The notes beneath the pieces were generated by a model. The model did no database searches. It saw nothing but the letters and a program-made list of their open reading frames with translations, and had not been told where the DNA came from. DNA of 64,000 nucleotides from the NCBI GenBank assembly GCA_052117605.1, contig JBQKIT010000009.1; one strand, given 5' to 3'. Within the stretch, counting starts at the first letter, position 1. Every line of letters starts with the position of its first letter. Source of the stretch: CAG-791 sp000431495. GTDB taxonomy: Bacteria; Bacillota; Clostridia; Lachnospirales; Lachnospiraceae. Positions 40,445-50,112 of this stretch are shown here, piece by piece. The position numbers and the translations under genes were made by a program.

Positions 40445-41821
40445 ATGTTTCCGAAAAATTTTGTCTGGGGTGCAGCTACAGCATCCTATCAAATAGAAGG
40501 CGCATCTCAGGAAGACGGAAAAGGTTTGTCCATCTGGGATGTTCATACACATGATTTACGAAAGAGTGCATACGGGCAAACGAATGTGGCTCACGAAGAT
40601 ACCGGTGATATTGCATGTGATTTTTACCATCGCTATCGTTCGGACATCGCCCTGATGAAAGCGATTGGGATCAAGGCGTTTCGGTTTTCTATCAGTTGGC
40701 CACGTGTGCTGCCAGAGGGAACCGGCAATATCAATGAGAAAGGAATTGCTTTTTATAATGATTTGGTGGATGCTCTGCTGGAGGCGGAGATTGAACCGTA
40801 TGTGACACTATTTCATTGGGATTATCCACAGGCTTTGCAAATGCGGGGAGGATGGCTGAATCCGGAGAGCCCAGAATGGTTTGCGGAATATACCAAATGT
40901 GTGACAGACGCGCTTTCCGATCGTGTCACACACTGGATGACGCTTAACGAGCCACAGTGTCATATCTTATTGGGACATATGCAGGGAGTATGTGCACCAA
41001 AGCTGCAGCTGACGGAGCCTGAGGGCCTTCTTGCAATGCATCATATTCTTATGGCGCATGGAAGGGCGGTAGAGGTATTGCAAAAATATGCAAAGAAGAA
41101 GCCGGAAGTAGGGGTAGCCTTTTGCCAAGGATCATTGATACCGGATAGCGATCGGCCGGAAGATGTGGAAGCTGCAAGAGCAGCATTTTTTTCTGGAGCG
41201 GATCGTCAACTGTGGAGCCCGTCCTGGTGGCTGGATCCGATTGTCTTTGGAAAATACCCGGAAGATGGACTACAATCTTATGGAGAAGAAGTACCAAAAG
41301 AATTACTTGATCAGGAACAGATGGATGTTATTTCAAAAACCATCGATTTTATCGGAATTAATTGCTACAATGCAGAACCAGTGTGCGCGGGAGCTGATGG
41401 GAAGCCTATCAGGGTTAGAACACAGGAAGGAGCTGCGCTAACAGCAAACAAGTGGGCGGTTACACCGAGAGCACTATATTATATTCCGAAATTTGAATTT
41501 GAAAGATACCGGCTTCCGATTTACATTACGGAAAATGGTATGTCGGGGACAGACTGGGTCTGCTTGGATGGCAAAGTACATGATTCTTATCGGATTGATT
41601 TTATGCATCGTTATTTGCAGTGTCTGCAAAAAGCAATCGAGGATGGAGTGGATGTGCGAGGATATATGACGTGGTCTCTGATGGACAATTTGGAATGGAA
41701 TAACGGATACACGGAACGATTCGGTCTGATCCATGTGGATTATCCAACACAGAAACGCACACTCAAGGATTCTGCTTATTGGTATCATTCGGTGATCCGG
41801 GACAATGGAGCTAAAATATAA
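40445..41821 (+). CDS. GH1-family beta-glucosidase
   Basis: 458-residue cytoplasmic glycoside hydrolase family 1 enzyme. The acid/base Glu169 lies in TLNEP and the nucleophile Glu363 in ITENG; the N-terminal FVWGAATASYQIEGA is the family signature. No phosphate-binding loop typical of 6-phospho-beta-glucosidases is obvious, so a free beta-glucoside substrate is likelier. Good AAAGGA ribosome binding site. It stands between the YitT gene and the convergent AraC gene, and it and GH120 are probably controlled by that regulator. Confidence 0.93.
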   Translation: MFPKNFVWGAATASYQIEGASQEDGKGLSIWDVHTHDLRKSAYGQTNVAHEDTGDIACDFYHRYRSDIALMKAIGIKAFRFSISWPRVLPEGTGNINEKGIAFYNDLVDALLEAEIEPYVTLFHWDYPQALQMRGGWLNPESPEWFAEYTKCVTDALSDRVTHWMTLNEPQCHILLGHMQGVCAPKLQLTEPEGLLAMHHILMAHGRAVEVLQKYAKKKPEVGVAFCQGSLIPDSDRPEDVEAARAAFFSGADRQLWSPSWWLDPIVFGKYPEDGLQSYGEEVPKELLDQEQMDVISKTIDFIGINCYNAEPVCAGADGKPIRVRTQEGAALTANKWAVTPRALYYIPKFEFERYRLPIYITENGMSGTDWVCLDGKVHDSYRIDFMHRYLQCLQKAIEDGVDVRGYMTWSLMDNLEWNNGYTERFGLIHVDYPTQKRTLKDSAYWYHSVIRDNGAKI

Positions 41822-41899
41822 CAAAAAAGATATCTATAATCAGAGTTGGTGTCTGTGCAACGCTTTCCTGAGCCGGATAGACGAACAACGAAGGAAACC

Positions 41900-42859
41900 C
41901 TATATATGGGCCTGTAGAATCTTTCGAAATTCTGACGGAGATTTTCCGGTTTCCTGACGAAAAACACGGGAAAAGGCAGAACTTCCTGAGAATCCAGAAG
42001 CGATAGCGATATCTGTGATGGATATGGAAGCGTCTGCTAGAAGCAGCTGGGAGTGAGAAATCCGGACCTTAGTGACATATTGATAGAAGGTCATATGCAT
42101 GACCTGTTTAAAAACTCGTTCAAAATGATATTTACTGAACCCAATCCTTTTGGAAACAGCGTCAAGACTAATGGGCTCTGCAAACTCTGATAGAACAATG
42201 CTGCATGCCTGTTGAATTGCCTGATGGTTCCGGACCATGATTCCTGCGCTGGAACTATTTTTTGGGGGGGCTTTTTTCTGAGCGGCAGTTTGAACTTCTT
42301 TTGCCAAAGAGGCAACAAAATCCAATAATATGGAATAGATTTGTGTCTCGTTCATAAACGGGAGAGACATTGCCGCAGTGTTTCGATCAATTGAGTATAC
42401 ATTTTCCGGTTCCAAAGCTTCAAAATTCATTTCAAAGATAGAATCTCCAAAATACAGATTATAAATATTACGGAACAATTCCTGAAAGTAAGAAAAACCG
42501 TTGGGAATTGTCTGTCTGGAAATCAGAACCGCAGGCACTAATAAAGAAAAAGCGGTTTTTAATTCCTGAAGTACAGATAAGCCGTACAGATCAACCAGAA
42601 GATAACAGCGTGAGCCGGTGGATTCCTTAAAAATCTCATGAATGGAGGAGGGGCAGATCAGCAGAATATCACCGGCCTGCAGAAAATAATCCTCTCCCCC
42701 ACAGCGAACATGTAACTTGCCGGATCGAACCAGAATGATCTCTGTTTCGTTGTGCCAATGAGGAGGATATGCTTCAGCTTGAATATTGTTGTACATTCGA
42801 ATGTGCGCATTTTCGCGAAAATGTACAGATTCATGTGTTCTATCAAGGTGTTCAATCAT
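41900..42859 (-). CDS. AraC-family regulator with cupin sensor
   Basis: 319 residues: N-terminal AraC cupin (about 15-95, with PPHWHNETEIILVRSG), a middle helical part, and C-terminal double helix-turn-helix (about 215-315, FSKYHFERVFKQ and SGSSAFSRVFRQETG). Start at 42859 chosen for AGGAGA upstream. A run of six T and seven G (42258-42270) lies in the linker. It is divergent from the ABC importer and is the likely activator of the importer, GH120 and GH1 genes in response to a plant oligosaccharide. Confidence 0.9.
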   Translation of the reverse strand: MIEHLDRTHESVHFRENAHIRMYNNIQAEAYPPHWHNETEIILVRSGKLHVRCGGEDYFLQAGDILLICPSSIHEIFKESTGSRCYLLVDLYGLSVLQELKTAFSLLVPAVLISRQTIPNGFSYFQELFRNIYNLYFGDSIFEMNFEALEPENVYSIDRNTAAMSLPFMNETQIYSILLDFVASLAKEVQTAAQKKAPPKNSSSAGIMVRNHQAIQQACSIVLSEFAEPISLDAVSKRIGFSKYHFERVFKQVMHMTFYQYVTKVRISHSQLLLADASISITDIAIASGFSGSSAFSRVFRQETGKSPSEFRKILQAHI

Positions 42860-43258
42860 TATGACAAAGTCTCCTGCGAAAAACATCATACGGTACAAGA
42901 ACCTCGGAGCAAGAATTGAGGAGCGAAGAGCCGCTGACTTTTATGATAATACACAATTATTGCCTGATAAGAATGTAAAAATCAAGACTTTTTATTTTCT
43001 GATCAGGAGAATCAACTGTAAGTGCCTTGCGAATGTATGAAAAGATCAGGCGAAGATGTAAAAAATGTACAATAAAAAAATGCAAGCAGAAAGAGAATTG
43101 TGCGCAATGTCTGTATCAACAAAAAATAAGACAAGCAATATTTGTAGACGACATAGCAATATGCATATATCTGCTCAAATTATGGCGGAGTATTATTCAT
43201 CGTATAGTAAATATGCCAAACGGCATAGCGAAACACAAGAATTGGGAGGGAATATTGA
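42860..43258. other. Divergent promoter region of the glycan importer
   Basis: About 400 bases between the AraC gene and the binding-protein gene. AT-rich, with small unpersuasive reading frames. It holds a weak dyad ATAAT-ACACA-ATTAT near 42944-42958 and, at the end, GGGAGGG serving the binding protein. AraC sites and promoters must lie here, but I cannot fix them. Confidence 0.5.
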
Positions 43259-44773
43259 ATGAAAAAAAGAGCATTATCAATAATTCTTGCGTCTACAATG
43301 GTGGCTGGAATTTTGGCTGGTTGTGGAAATTCCAGCTCTGGCGATAGTGCGTCAGCATCTGCAGATACAGGAGCAGAGAGCAGCACTTCATCCGCAAATG
43401 ACGGTGAGATCACGAAGCTTGTTGTCTGGGGAGTTGGCACTGCGGACACGGAAGATTGTAACGAAGTAGCAGAAGCAATCAGTAAGATTACAAGAGAAAA
43501 AATAGGAGCTGAAGTTGAACTGGTTCGTGGCAAAGATGCTGATCAGCTGAATCTGGCGCTTACAACCGGTGAGGAAATTGATCTTCTGAACTATAACAAT
43601 ATTTCTGGGCAGTTGACTACGGTTGTAAAGAACAACTATGCGACTCCTTTGGATGACTTGGTTGAGCAGTATGGACAGGGGGCACTGGAAGTTATTGATC
43701 CGGTCGACCTGGATGCCTGCCGTTACAGCGGAGTTTTGTATGCACTGCCGGATCAGAAGGATACTTCTCGGTCTGCAGGATTTTCTATGAGAAAAGACAT
43801 CGTAGACGCATTGGGGATTACGGTTCCGGAATATGGAACGTATGAAGAGATGCATGATATCCTGACGAAGGTTCATGAGGCATATCCGGATATGTATCCG
43901 CTGGTACCTACATGGGCAGGCGGTGGCATGCAGGATAACTGGGCAATGGATCCTCTTGGCGATTACTACGGAGTCCTTGAAAACGTTTTTGATGACAGCA
44001 CAACGCTTGTGAACTGGTACGCATCTGATACCTACAAGCAATTCTGCAAGATGATGTATCAGTGGAATAAAGAAGGCTTGATTATGCCGGATGCGACTAC
44101 TACGACAGAGAACAATCTGCTTTCCGGGAATGGTTTTGCAATGTATGAGAACTGGAAGCCGGGCAAAGAGCTTGAGAATTACAAGGCAAATGGCAAGGAA
44201 GTCGTATTTATGAAGGTCATTCAGCCGATCAAGTACACCACAATTCCGAATGGAAACTCATTTATTATTCCGTATAGCTCTAAACATCCTGAAAAGGCAA
44301 TGGAATTATGGAACCTGATGTACACGGACCCGGAGGTGTCAAACCTGTTTATCAACGGTATTGAAGGCAAGCACTGGGTATATACGGATGATACCAAGAA
44401 GTTCATCACGACTCCCGAAGGCGTGGATCCGAATGCCAGCGGTTATTCTTCTGCAGACTGGGCATGGCCGAATGAGCAGATCACGCCTATCTGGAAAGGT
44501 GGGGATGCAGATCTTTGGGACAAGTTGAAAGAGTTTAATGCCAGTGGCCACGCAAGTCCGGCAATGGGATTTTCTTGGGACAGCACTTCTGTCATGAATG
44601 AAGTTGCGGCATGCAGCAACGTAGTTTCCTCCTATGATGTTGCATTAAGATGGGGAACCATGGATCCGGATGAGGCGATTCCGAAGTTCGTTAAAGAGCT
44701 TGAGGCAGCCGGAATTAATGACATTATTGCTGCAAAGCAGACTGCTTTAGATGAATTCTTGGCAAACAAATAA
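43259..44773 (+). CDS. Sugar ABC importer, solute-binding lipoprotein
   Basis: 504-residue extracellular binding protein. Lipoprotein signal peptide with lipobox LAGC (Cys21) followed by a Ser/Ala/Asp-rich tether. The body is the family 1 type with a C-terminal part like the DUF3502 proteins of LplA-type oligosaccharide systems. GGGAGG precedes the ATG. A leaky hairpin at 44804 separates it from the permease genes, the usual way to make more binding protein than permease. Confidence 0.93.
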   Translation: MKKRALSIILASTMVAGILAGCGNSSSGDSASASADTGAESSTSSANDGEITKLVVWGVGTADTEDCNEVAEAISKITREKIGAEVELVRGKDADQLNLALTTGEEIDLLNYNNISGQLTTVVKNNYATPLDDLVEQYGQGALEVIDPVDLDACRYSGVLYALPDQKDTSRSAGFSMRKDIVDALGITVPEYGTYEEMHDILTKVHEAYPDMYPLVPTWAGGGMQDNWAMDPLGDYYGVLENVFDDSTTLVNWYASDTYKQFCKMMYQWNKEGLIMPDATTTTENNLLSGNGFAMYENWKPGKELENYKANGKEVVFMKVIQPIKYTTIPNGNSFIIPYSSKHPEKAMELWNLMYTDPEVSNLFINGIEGKHWVYTDDTKKFITTPEGVDPNASGYSSADWAWPNEQITPIWKGGDADLWDKLKEFNASGHASPAMGFSWDSTSVMNEVAACSNVVSSYDVALRWGTMDPDEAIPKFVKELEAAGINDIIAAKQTALDEFLANK

Positions 44774-44803
44774 TGAAGTAATGATTGCGATCATGAGAAT
44801 GGT

Positions 44804-44834
44804 GGAGGAGACGGGACATTCCCGCCTCCTTTTC
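44804..44834 (+). terminator. Intercistronic hairpin after the binding-protein gene
   Basis: GGAGG and CGGG pair with CCCG and CCTCC around a short loop with a 3-base bulge, then TTTTCC. It probably lets only part of the transcripts read on into the permeases. Confidence 0.6.
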
Positions 44835-44879
44835 CTTCCATAGTTCCGGAAGGAAAGCAAGCCGGATTAGGAGAACAGG

Positions 44880-45797
44880 ATGAAGAAACTTGTAAAGACA
44901 GTCAAGCACTACTGGCCGCTGTATCTGATGTTTGTACCAGGATTTGTTTATCTGTTTATCAATTGTTATATTCCGATGTTCGGAATACAGATTGCTTTCC
45001 GCAGGTATAACGCTCGCGATGGTATATATGGAAGTCCTTTCTGCGGATTAGATAACTTTAAATTTCTCTTTCAGACCAATGATGCCTGGATTATGACCAG
45101 AAATACTCTTCTGTACAATCTGGTATTTATTATATTAGGAAACGTTCTCGCAATTGCCATTGCAATTATGTTGAATGAGATTACCGGAAAAAAGAAAAAG
45201 CAGGTTTATCAGACCATTATTCTGATTCCGTACCTGATTTCCATGATCATTGTCAGTTATCTGGCCTTTGCCTTTTTGAGCAGTAGCAATGGCTTTTTCA
45301 ATAATTCCATTCTGAAGGGCCTCGGGTTACCTGCAGTCGATTGGTACAATACACCGAAATATTGGCCGTTCATTCTGGTGTTTATTAATTTGTGGAAATC
45401 GCTTGGCTACAGCATGATTTTGTATTATGCGACCATCTGTGGCATTGATTATGCGCTGTATGAAGCAGCAGAAATTGATGGTGCCAGCCGCTGGCAGAAA
45501 ATAACGCATGTTACTCTCCCGAGCCTGAAATCAACTATTATTATTTTGGTCCTTATGTCACTGTCCGGAATTTTCCGTTCGGATTTTGGCCTGTTCTATC
45601 AGGTCACACAGAATTCCGGTCCGCTTATTAAGGTGACGCAGACCATTGACACCTATGTTTACCGAGGATTGATGCAGACGAACAATATCGGAATGTCATC
45701 TGCGGCCGGTGTGTACCAATCTGTTGTCGGATTTATTCTGGTTATGGCAGCCAATGGAATTGTCCGAAAGGTAGATAAGGACAGCGCACTGTTCTGA
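44880..45797 (+). CDS. Sugar ABC importer, permease 1 (LplB type)
   Basis: 305 residues with six membrane segments; EAAxxDGA loop present as YEAAEIDGASRWQKITHVTLP (quoted in part: EAAEIDGASRWQ), the contact site for the ATPase. Proteins of this type have no ATPase in their own operon and share an MsmK-like one. GGAGAACAGG precedes the ATG. 19 bases to the next permease gene. Confidence 0.92.
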   Translation: MKKLVKTVKHYWPLYLMFVPGFVYLFINCYIPMFGIQIAFRRYNARDGIYGSPFCGLDNFKFLFQTNDAWIMTRNTLLYNLVFIILGNVLAIAIAIMLNEITGKKKKQVYQTIILIPYLISMIIVSYLAFAFLSSSNGFFNNSILKGLGLPAVDWYNTPKYWPFILVFINLWKSLGYSMILYYATICGIDYALYEAAEIDGASRWQKITHVTLPSLKSTIIILVLMSLSGIFRSDFGLFYQVTQNSGPLIKVTQTIDTYVYRGLMQTNNIGMSSAAGVYQSVVGFILVMAANGIVRKVDKDSALF

Positions 45798-45816
45798 GAA
45801 AGGGGAGAAACATATT

Positions 45817-46701
45817 ATGGTAAAAAAAGATAAGGGATATCAAATCTTTGCGAACATCGTTATGATTCTTCTGTGTGTGCTCGCGGTACTGCCTTTTGTT
45901 CTGCTGTTCATGTCGTCTGTTACAGATGAGCAGACATTGATTACAGATGGTTACAGTTTCTTCCCAAAGAAATTTAGTCTTTACGCATATCGCTATCTGT
46001 TTACAAGAACCAGCTCGGTGATTCGCGGGTATATTCTTTCCATCATTGTTACGACGATAGGAACCGTACTGAATCTTTTAATCACTGTTTTATATGCATA
46101 TCCGCTTTCCAGAAAGCAGCTTCCTGGAAGAAATTTTTTCGCTTTTTACCTGTTCTTCACGATGCTGTTTTCGGGCGGCCTGGTTCCGTCCTATCTGATG
46201 TGGACACAAACCTTTCACATTCGGAACACAATTTTTGCTTTGCTGATTCCGAACTTGCTGATGAATGCTTTTAACGTCATCATGATGCGTACGTATTTTA
46301 CTGCGAATATTCCGGATGCAATCATTGAGGCAGCCAAGGTGGACGGTGCAGGTGAGTTCCGCATCCTGTTTGGAATCGTACTGCCTATGGCACTTCCGAT
46401 TCTGGCTACCATCGGCCTTTTGGTCGGACTTGGCTATTGGAATGACTGGATGAACGGTTTGTACTACATTAATGATGATCGGATGTACAGCATTCAGGTA
46501 CTTTTGATGAATATCCAGAAGAATCTGGATTCACTCCGTCAGCAGGCTCAGTCCGGAGGCAATGTCAGTGCCGCAAATCTTCCTTCAACTTCTGTGCGAA
46601 TGGCACTGACGGTCATGGGAATTCTTCCGGTTATGATCATTTATCCGTTTACACAGAAATATTTTGTAAAAGGCATTGCAATCGGAGCAGTCAAGGGCTG
46701 A
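45817..46701 (+). CDS. Sugar ABC importer, permease 2 (LplC type)
   Basis: 294 residues, six membrane segments, with the ATPase contact loop IEAAKVDGAGEFRI (EAA motif). AAAGGGGAG ribosome binding site. It follows permease 1 by 19 bases and precedes the GH120 gene by 27. No ATPase subunit is encoded in this locus. Confidence 0.92.
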   Translation: MVKKDKGYQIFANIVMILLCVLAVLPFVLLFMSSVTDEQTLITDGYSFFPKKFSLYAYRYLFTRTSSVIRGYILSIIVTTIGTVLNLLITVLYAYPLSRKQLPGRNFFAFYLFFTMLFSGGLVPSYLMWTQTFHIRNTIFALLIPNLLMNAFNVIMMRTYFTANIPDAIIEAAKVDGAGEFRILFGIVLPMALPILATIGLLVGLGYWNDWMNGLYYINDDRMYSIQVLLMNIQKNLDSLRQQAQSGGNVSAANLPSTSVRMALTVMGILPVMIIYPFTQKYFVKGIAIGAVKG

Positions 46702-46728
46702 TCCGTAGAAGTATGAGAGGACATCTGT

Positions 46729-48792
46729 ATGCAGTATTACGTTGACATCAATGCAAGAAGGCCGGGGGCGGGCAGCAAGGAGCATCCGTTTAAGACCATT
46801 CAGGCGGCGGCAGACATTGCTATGCCGGGCGACGAGGTCCTGGTCGCACCCGGCATTTATCGGGAATATGTAAATCCGAAGCATGCCGGGACGGAGACGG
46901 AGCGAATTGTTTATCGCTCGATAGAGCCGCTGCAGGCGATTATTACCGGAGCGGAGCCGTTGACCGGATGGGAGCCGGTGGAGGGCGAGGAGAATGTCTG
47001 GACTGTTCGCGTGAAGAATACGCTGTTCGGAGATTACAATCCGTATATCACGGAGGTTTCCGGAGACTGGTTCATTGCGACCATCACGGCGCACACCGGT
47101 GATGTGTATCTGAATCACAAATCAATGTATGAGGTGACGGAGCGCAGCAAGGTTACTGCACCGGAGCCGTCGCTTCTTTCCTGGGATCAGGAGTTTTCCG
47201 TTTATGTCTGGTACGCGGAGCAGGACGAGGAGACGAACGAGACCGTTTTCTATGCGAACTTCCAGGGAAAGAATCCGAACCTGGAGGAAGTGGAATTCTC
47301 TGTTCGGAAGGACTGCTTCCTTCCCGCAGAAGAAGGCGTTGGCTTCATTACGCTGTCTGGCTTTACGGTTCGGGAGGCGGCAACGCAGTGGGCTCCGCCG
47401 ACAGCATATCAGGACGGCATGATCGGACCGCACTGGTCGAAGGGCTGGATCATCGAGGATTGTGAGGTTTATGAATCGAAGTGCTCCGGCATTTCACTTG
47501 GAAAATATCTGCAGCACGGCAATGACAACCGCTGGCTTAAGTGGAAATATAAAGATGGTACCCAGACGGAGCGTGACTGCATTCTGCAGGCAAGCTATGA
47601 GAACTGGGACGAGGAGCACATTGGCAGTCACATCATTCGCCGCTGCTCGATTCATGACTGTGGACAGACCGGTATTGTCGGTCATCTGGGAGGTGTGTTC
47701 TCGATCATTGAGGACAACCACATTTACAACATCAACAACAAGCAGAACCTTGCCGGTGCGGAAATCGGCGGAATCAAGATGCACGCGGCGATTGATGTTA
47801 TTTTCCGCAGAAACCGGATTCACCACTGCACGAGAGGCATCTGGCTTGACTGGCAGGCGCAGGGAACCCGCGTGACGCAGAACCTGATGTATGACAACAG
47901 CCTTGGCTTTGACAAGACGAGACTGAATTCCGACAACGTTGGCGAATTCCTTGGCTCCCTGGGAGAGGATCTTTTTGTAGAGGTGTCCCACGGACCGACG
48001 CTGGTGGACAACAATATTTTCCTGTCGGAGCGCTCCATCAAGTTTGCTTCGCAGGGCGGCGCGTTTGTTCACAACCTGTTCGCAGGATCTCTTACCTGCA
48101 TCGGAACCGGAACGGACAACGGAGCACCGGACATCAAGTCGCAGCGCTACACGCCGTACCACGCCATCCATGGAACGCGTGTGATCGGATTTATGTCCTT
48201 CCTGCATGGGGATGTACGCTTCTGCAACAATATTTTTGTTCAGAGACCGGTTCTTCCCTTCTTTCATGAGGTGCAGACTGCGGTAGAAAACGCAGAGGAT
48301 CCGAATGCGAGAATGTGGGATACCATGAATTTCAATGTGGGTACCTTTGTCTATGACGAGTATCCCACGGAGGATGAGTGGAAGAAGCAGTTTGAAGGCT
48401 ATTGCGGCATGGGATCGGACAATCCGTATCCTAACAGATATTATTCCCATCTCCCGGTTTGGGCGAAGGGTAATGTATATCTGGGAGGTGCAAAGCCCTG
48501 GAAGAAGGAGCAGAACGCAGTTGTGGACGACAGCTTTGTTCCGGAGCTTTCTCTGGAGGAGACGGCAGACGGACTTAAGCTTAAGACAAATCTTGCAGCC
48601 TATGCTGCCGGGATCTCAGACGGTGTGATCAGCACCGGCGATCTGGGAATGGCCTTTGAGCCGGAAGAGCGCTTTGAGAATCCGGATGGCTCGGAGATCA
48701 TTTTCAATCAGGATTACTTCGGTGATCATCGTGAGGCTGCGGCAATGCCCGGACCGTTTGCAACGGAGGATGCCTGGAGCCGGATGGTCTGA
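46729..48792 (+). CDS. GH120-family beta-xylosidase (right-handed beta-helix)
   Basis: 687-residue beta-helix enzyme that would release xylose from imported xylo-oligosaccharides. Match to GH120 (XylC of Thermoanaerobacterium type) is strong along the length: FGDYNPYITEV, ATQWAPPTA, IGPHWSKGWIIED, IVGHLGG, IKMHAAIDV. The catalytic pair corresponds to Asp374 in WLDWQAQGTR and Glu418 in FVEVSHGP. About 20 residues (391-411) are inserted relative to the family as I know it. No signal peptide, so cytoplasmic. Last gene of the ABC operon; terminator at 48869. Confidence 0.9.
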   Translation: MQYYVDINARRPGAGSKEHPFKTIQAAADIAMPGDEVLVAPGIYREYVNPKHAGTETERIVYRSIEPLQAIITGAEPLTGWEPVEGEENVWTVRVKNTLFGDYNPYITEVSGDWFIATITAHTGDVYLNHKSMYEVTERSKVTAPEPSLLSWDQEFSVYVWYAEQDEETNETVFYANFQGKNPNLEEVEFSVRKDCFLPAEEGVGFITLSGFTVREAATQWAPPTAYQDGMIGPHWSKGWIIEDCEVYESKCSGISLGKYLQHGNDNRWLKWKYKDGTQTERDCILQASYENWDEEHIGSHIIRRCSIHDCGQTGIVGHLGGVFSIIEDNHIYNINNKQNLAGAEIGGIKMHAAIDVIFRRNRIHHCTRGIWLDWQAQGTRVTQNLMYDNSLGFDKTRLNSDNVGEFLGSLGEDLFVEVSHGPTLVDNNIFLSERSIKFASQGGAFVHNLFAGSLTCIGTGTDNGAPDIKSQRYTPYHAIHGTRVIGFMSFLHGDVRFCNNIFVQRPVLPFFHEVQTAVENAEDPNARMWDTMNFNVGTFVYDEYPTEDEWKKQFEGYCGMGSDNPYPNRYYSHLPVWAKGNVYLGGAKPWKKEQNAVVDDSFVPELSLEETADGLKLKTNLAAYAAGISDGVISTGDLGMAFEPEERFENPDGSEIIFNQDYFGDHREAAAMPGPFATEDAWSRMV

Positions 48793-48868
48793 ATCGCTTG
48801 AACCGAACGGTATCATTTCCGAAACCGAACGAATCAGGCGGAGTTGTACAGATAGGAATAATAAAGGG

Positions 48869-48910
48869 AATCCCTCTTCTCTCGGAAACGGAGAGAAGAG
48901 GGATTTTTGG
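48869..48910 (+). terminator. Terminator of the xylo-oligosaccharide operon
   Basis: AATCCCTCTTCTCTC (48869-48883) pairs perfectly with 48891-48905 around a 7-base loop, followed by TTTTTGG. Confidence 0.88.
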
Positions 48911-49052
48911 TATATTTATTTTTCTGATCCGATTTTAAAAATTTTGAAGAAATTCGCGGTACTCTTTCGTTATGATTTACAGATGCATCGAAAGAGCGAC
49001 AAAGGAGAGGAGGTGAGCCGGAACGAATGCAGAAGAAAAGCTGTCACAGTGG

Positions 49053-49538
49053 ATGGATGAATATCAGAATCTGGTGTTTTCTGTCTGCTACAAGATGACA
49101 GGGGATTATTTTGCAGCGCAGGACCTGGCACAGGATACGTTCCTGTCGGCGTTCCGGCACCATGCGGATGCTCCGCCGGGAGCGGAGAAGAGATGGCTGT
49201 GCCGGATCGCAGCGAACCGCTGCATTGATTATCTGAGATCTGCGGAATACAGAACGCAGCCGCAGGAATCGGAGGTACTGGATCGGCAGCCGGCAGGGCG
49301 TGAAACGCCGGAGAGCGAGGTTTTGGAGCGGAGTGCGCGGGAAACGCTTCGGGAGAGGTGCGAAGGCCTGAAGCCTCCGTACAACCGGATCGCCTGCCTG
49401 TACTTTTATCAGGAGGAGTCTCCGGGAGAAATTGCGAGAAGGCTGCAGATGAATCCGAAGACCGTGCACACACAGATTTACCGGGCAAGGGAGATGCTTC
49501 GGACGATTTATCGGGAGGAAAGGAGGAATGCGATATGA
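49053..49538 (+). CDS. ECF-type RNA polymerase sigma factor
   Basis: 161 residues from the first ATG. Sigma-70 region 2 (VFSVCYKMTGDYFAAQDLAQD) and region 4 (helix-turn-helix GEIARRLQMNPKTVHTQIYR) are complete. It directs RNA polymerase to a stress or envelope regulon. The best ribosome binding site, GGAGG at 49009-49013, serves not this ATG but an ACG at 49023, from which the frame reads T/M-N-A-E-E-K-L-S-Q-W before the ATG, the usual N-terminus of relatives. So the true start may be a mutated or non-standard codon at 49023. Overlaps the next gene by 4 bases. Confidence 0.88.
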   Translation: MDEYQNLVFSVCYKMTGDYFAAQDLAQDTFLSAFRHHADAPPGAEKRWLCRIAANRCIDYLRSAEYRTQPQESEVLDRQPAGRETPESEVLERSARETLRERCEGLKPPYNRIACLYFYQEESPGEIARRLQMNPKTVHTQIYRAREMLRTIYREERRNAI

Positions 49539-50023
49539 CAAGGAGTGAAAATGATTCGCGGGAAAAGCTTCCGTATCTGAGCGAGGAAGAGCTGGATCTT
49601 CTTATGGAAGAGACGGAGAAAAGTGCGATGATCTCTGCGCCATCCTTTCTGAAGCGGGAGGTCTTCGGGGAGCTCCGAAGACGCAGAACCATCAACCAGA
49701 TGAACTGCATCAGGATGAAAACCTGGCAGATTGTTACGGTTGTGGCGGCGGCAATTCTTCTTCTGACCGTCATGCCGCTTGAGAGCCGAATGACTTCCGG
49801 CGCTCCGGAAAATGGCAGCAGGCCTGAAATTTCTGTTATGTGGAACCGCACGGAACAAAATGAAGCGCCGAAGAGAAGAGAGGACCGTGTGGGAACCTGG
49901 ATGTATGAGAAGAATCTTCAGGTTGGTGCAGCAGTCCGGTCGGTGACGGATCAGCTGCTTCCTGTGGCGATTAACAGCCGCGCGGACGCAGCCTCCCGCA
50001 GAAGTCTTGAGGGCCTGAGCTAA
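49535..50023 (+). CDS. Putative anti-sigma factor, single membrane segment
   Basis: 162 residues; cytoplasmic N-terminal helical part (1-65, acidic YLSEEELDLLMEETEKS), one membrane segment (about 68-86) and an outer part with little order. It overlaps the ECF sigma gene (ATGA type), the usual arrangement of sigma/anti-sigma pairs. No zinc-type HxxxCxxC motif is seen, so it is not a ZAS-type anti-sigma. GGAGG upstream. Confidence 0.75.
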   Translation: MTRSENDSREKLPYLSEEELDLLMEETEKSAMISAPSFLKREVFGELRRRRTINQMNCIRMKTWQIVTVVAAAILLLTVMPLESRMTSGAPENGSRPEISVMWNRTEQNEAPKRREDRVGTWMYEKNLQVGAAVRSVTDQLLPVAINSRADAASRRSLEGLS

Positions 50024-50112
50024 GGGAATGGAGGCCAGGTGTTTTAACCGGATGTCAGGCAGATTGAATGGAAACCAGGTGCCGCAGCCATTCTGCGGCA
50101 GGAAAGGATAAC

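Noticed and set aside
46729..48792. Pectate lyase or generic beta-helix protein
   Set aside because: Match along the length to GH120, including both catalytic-residue segments, is much more specific.
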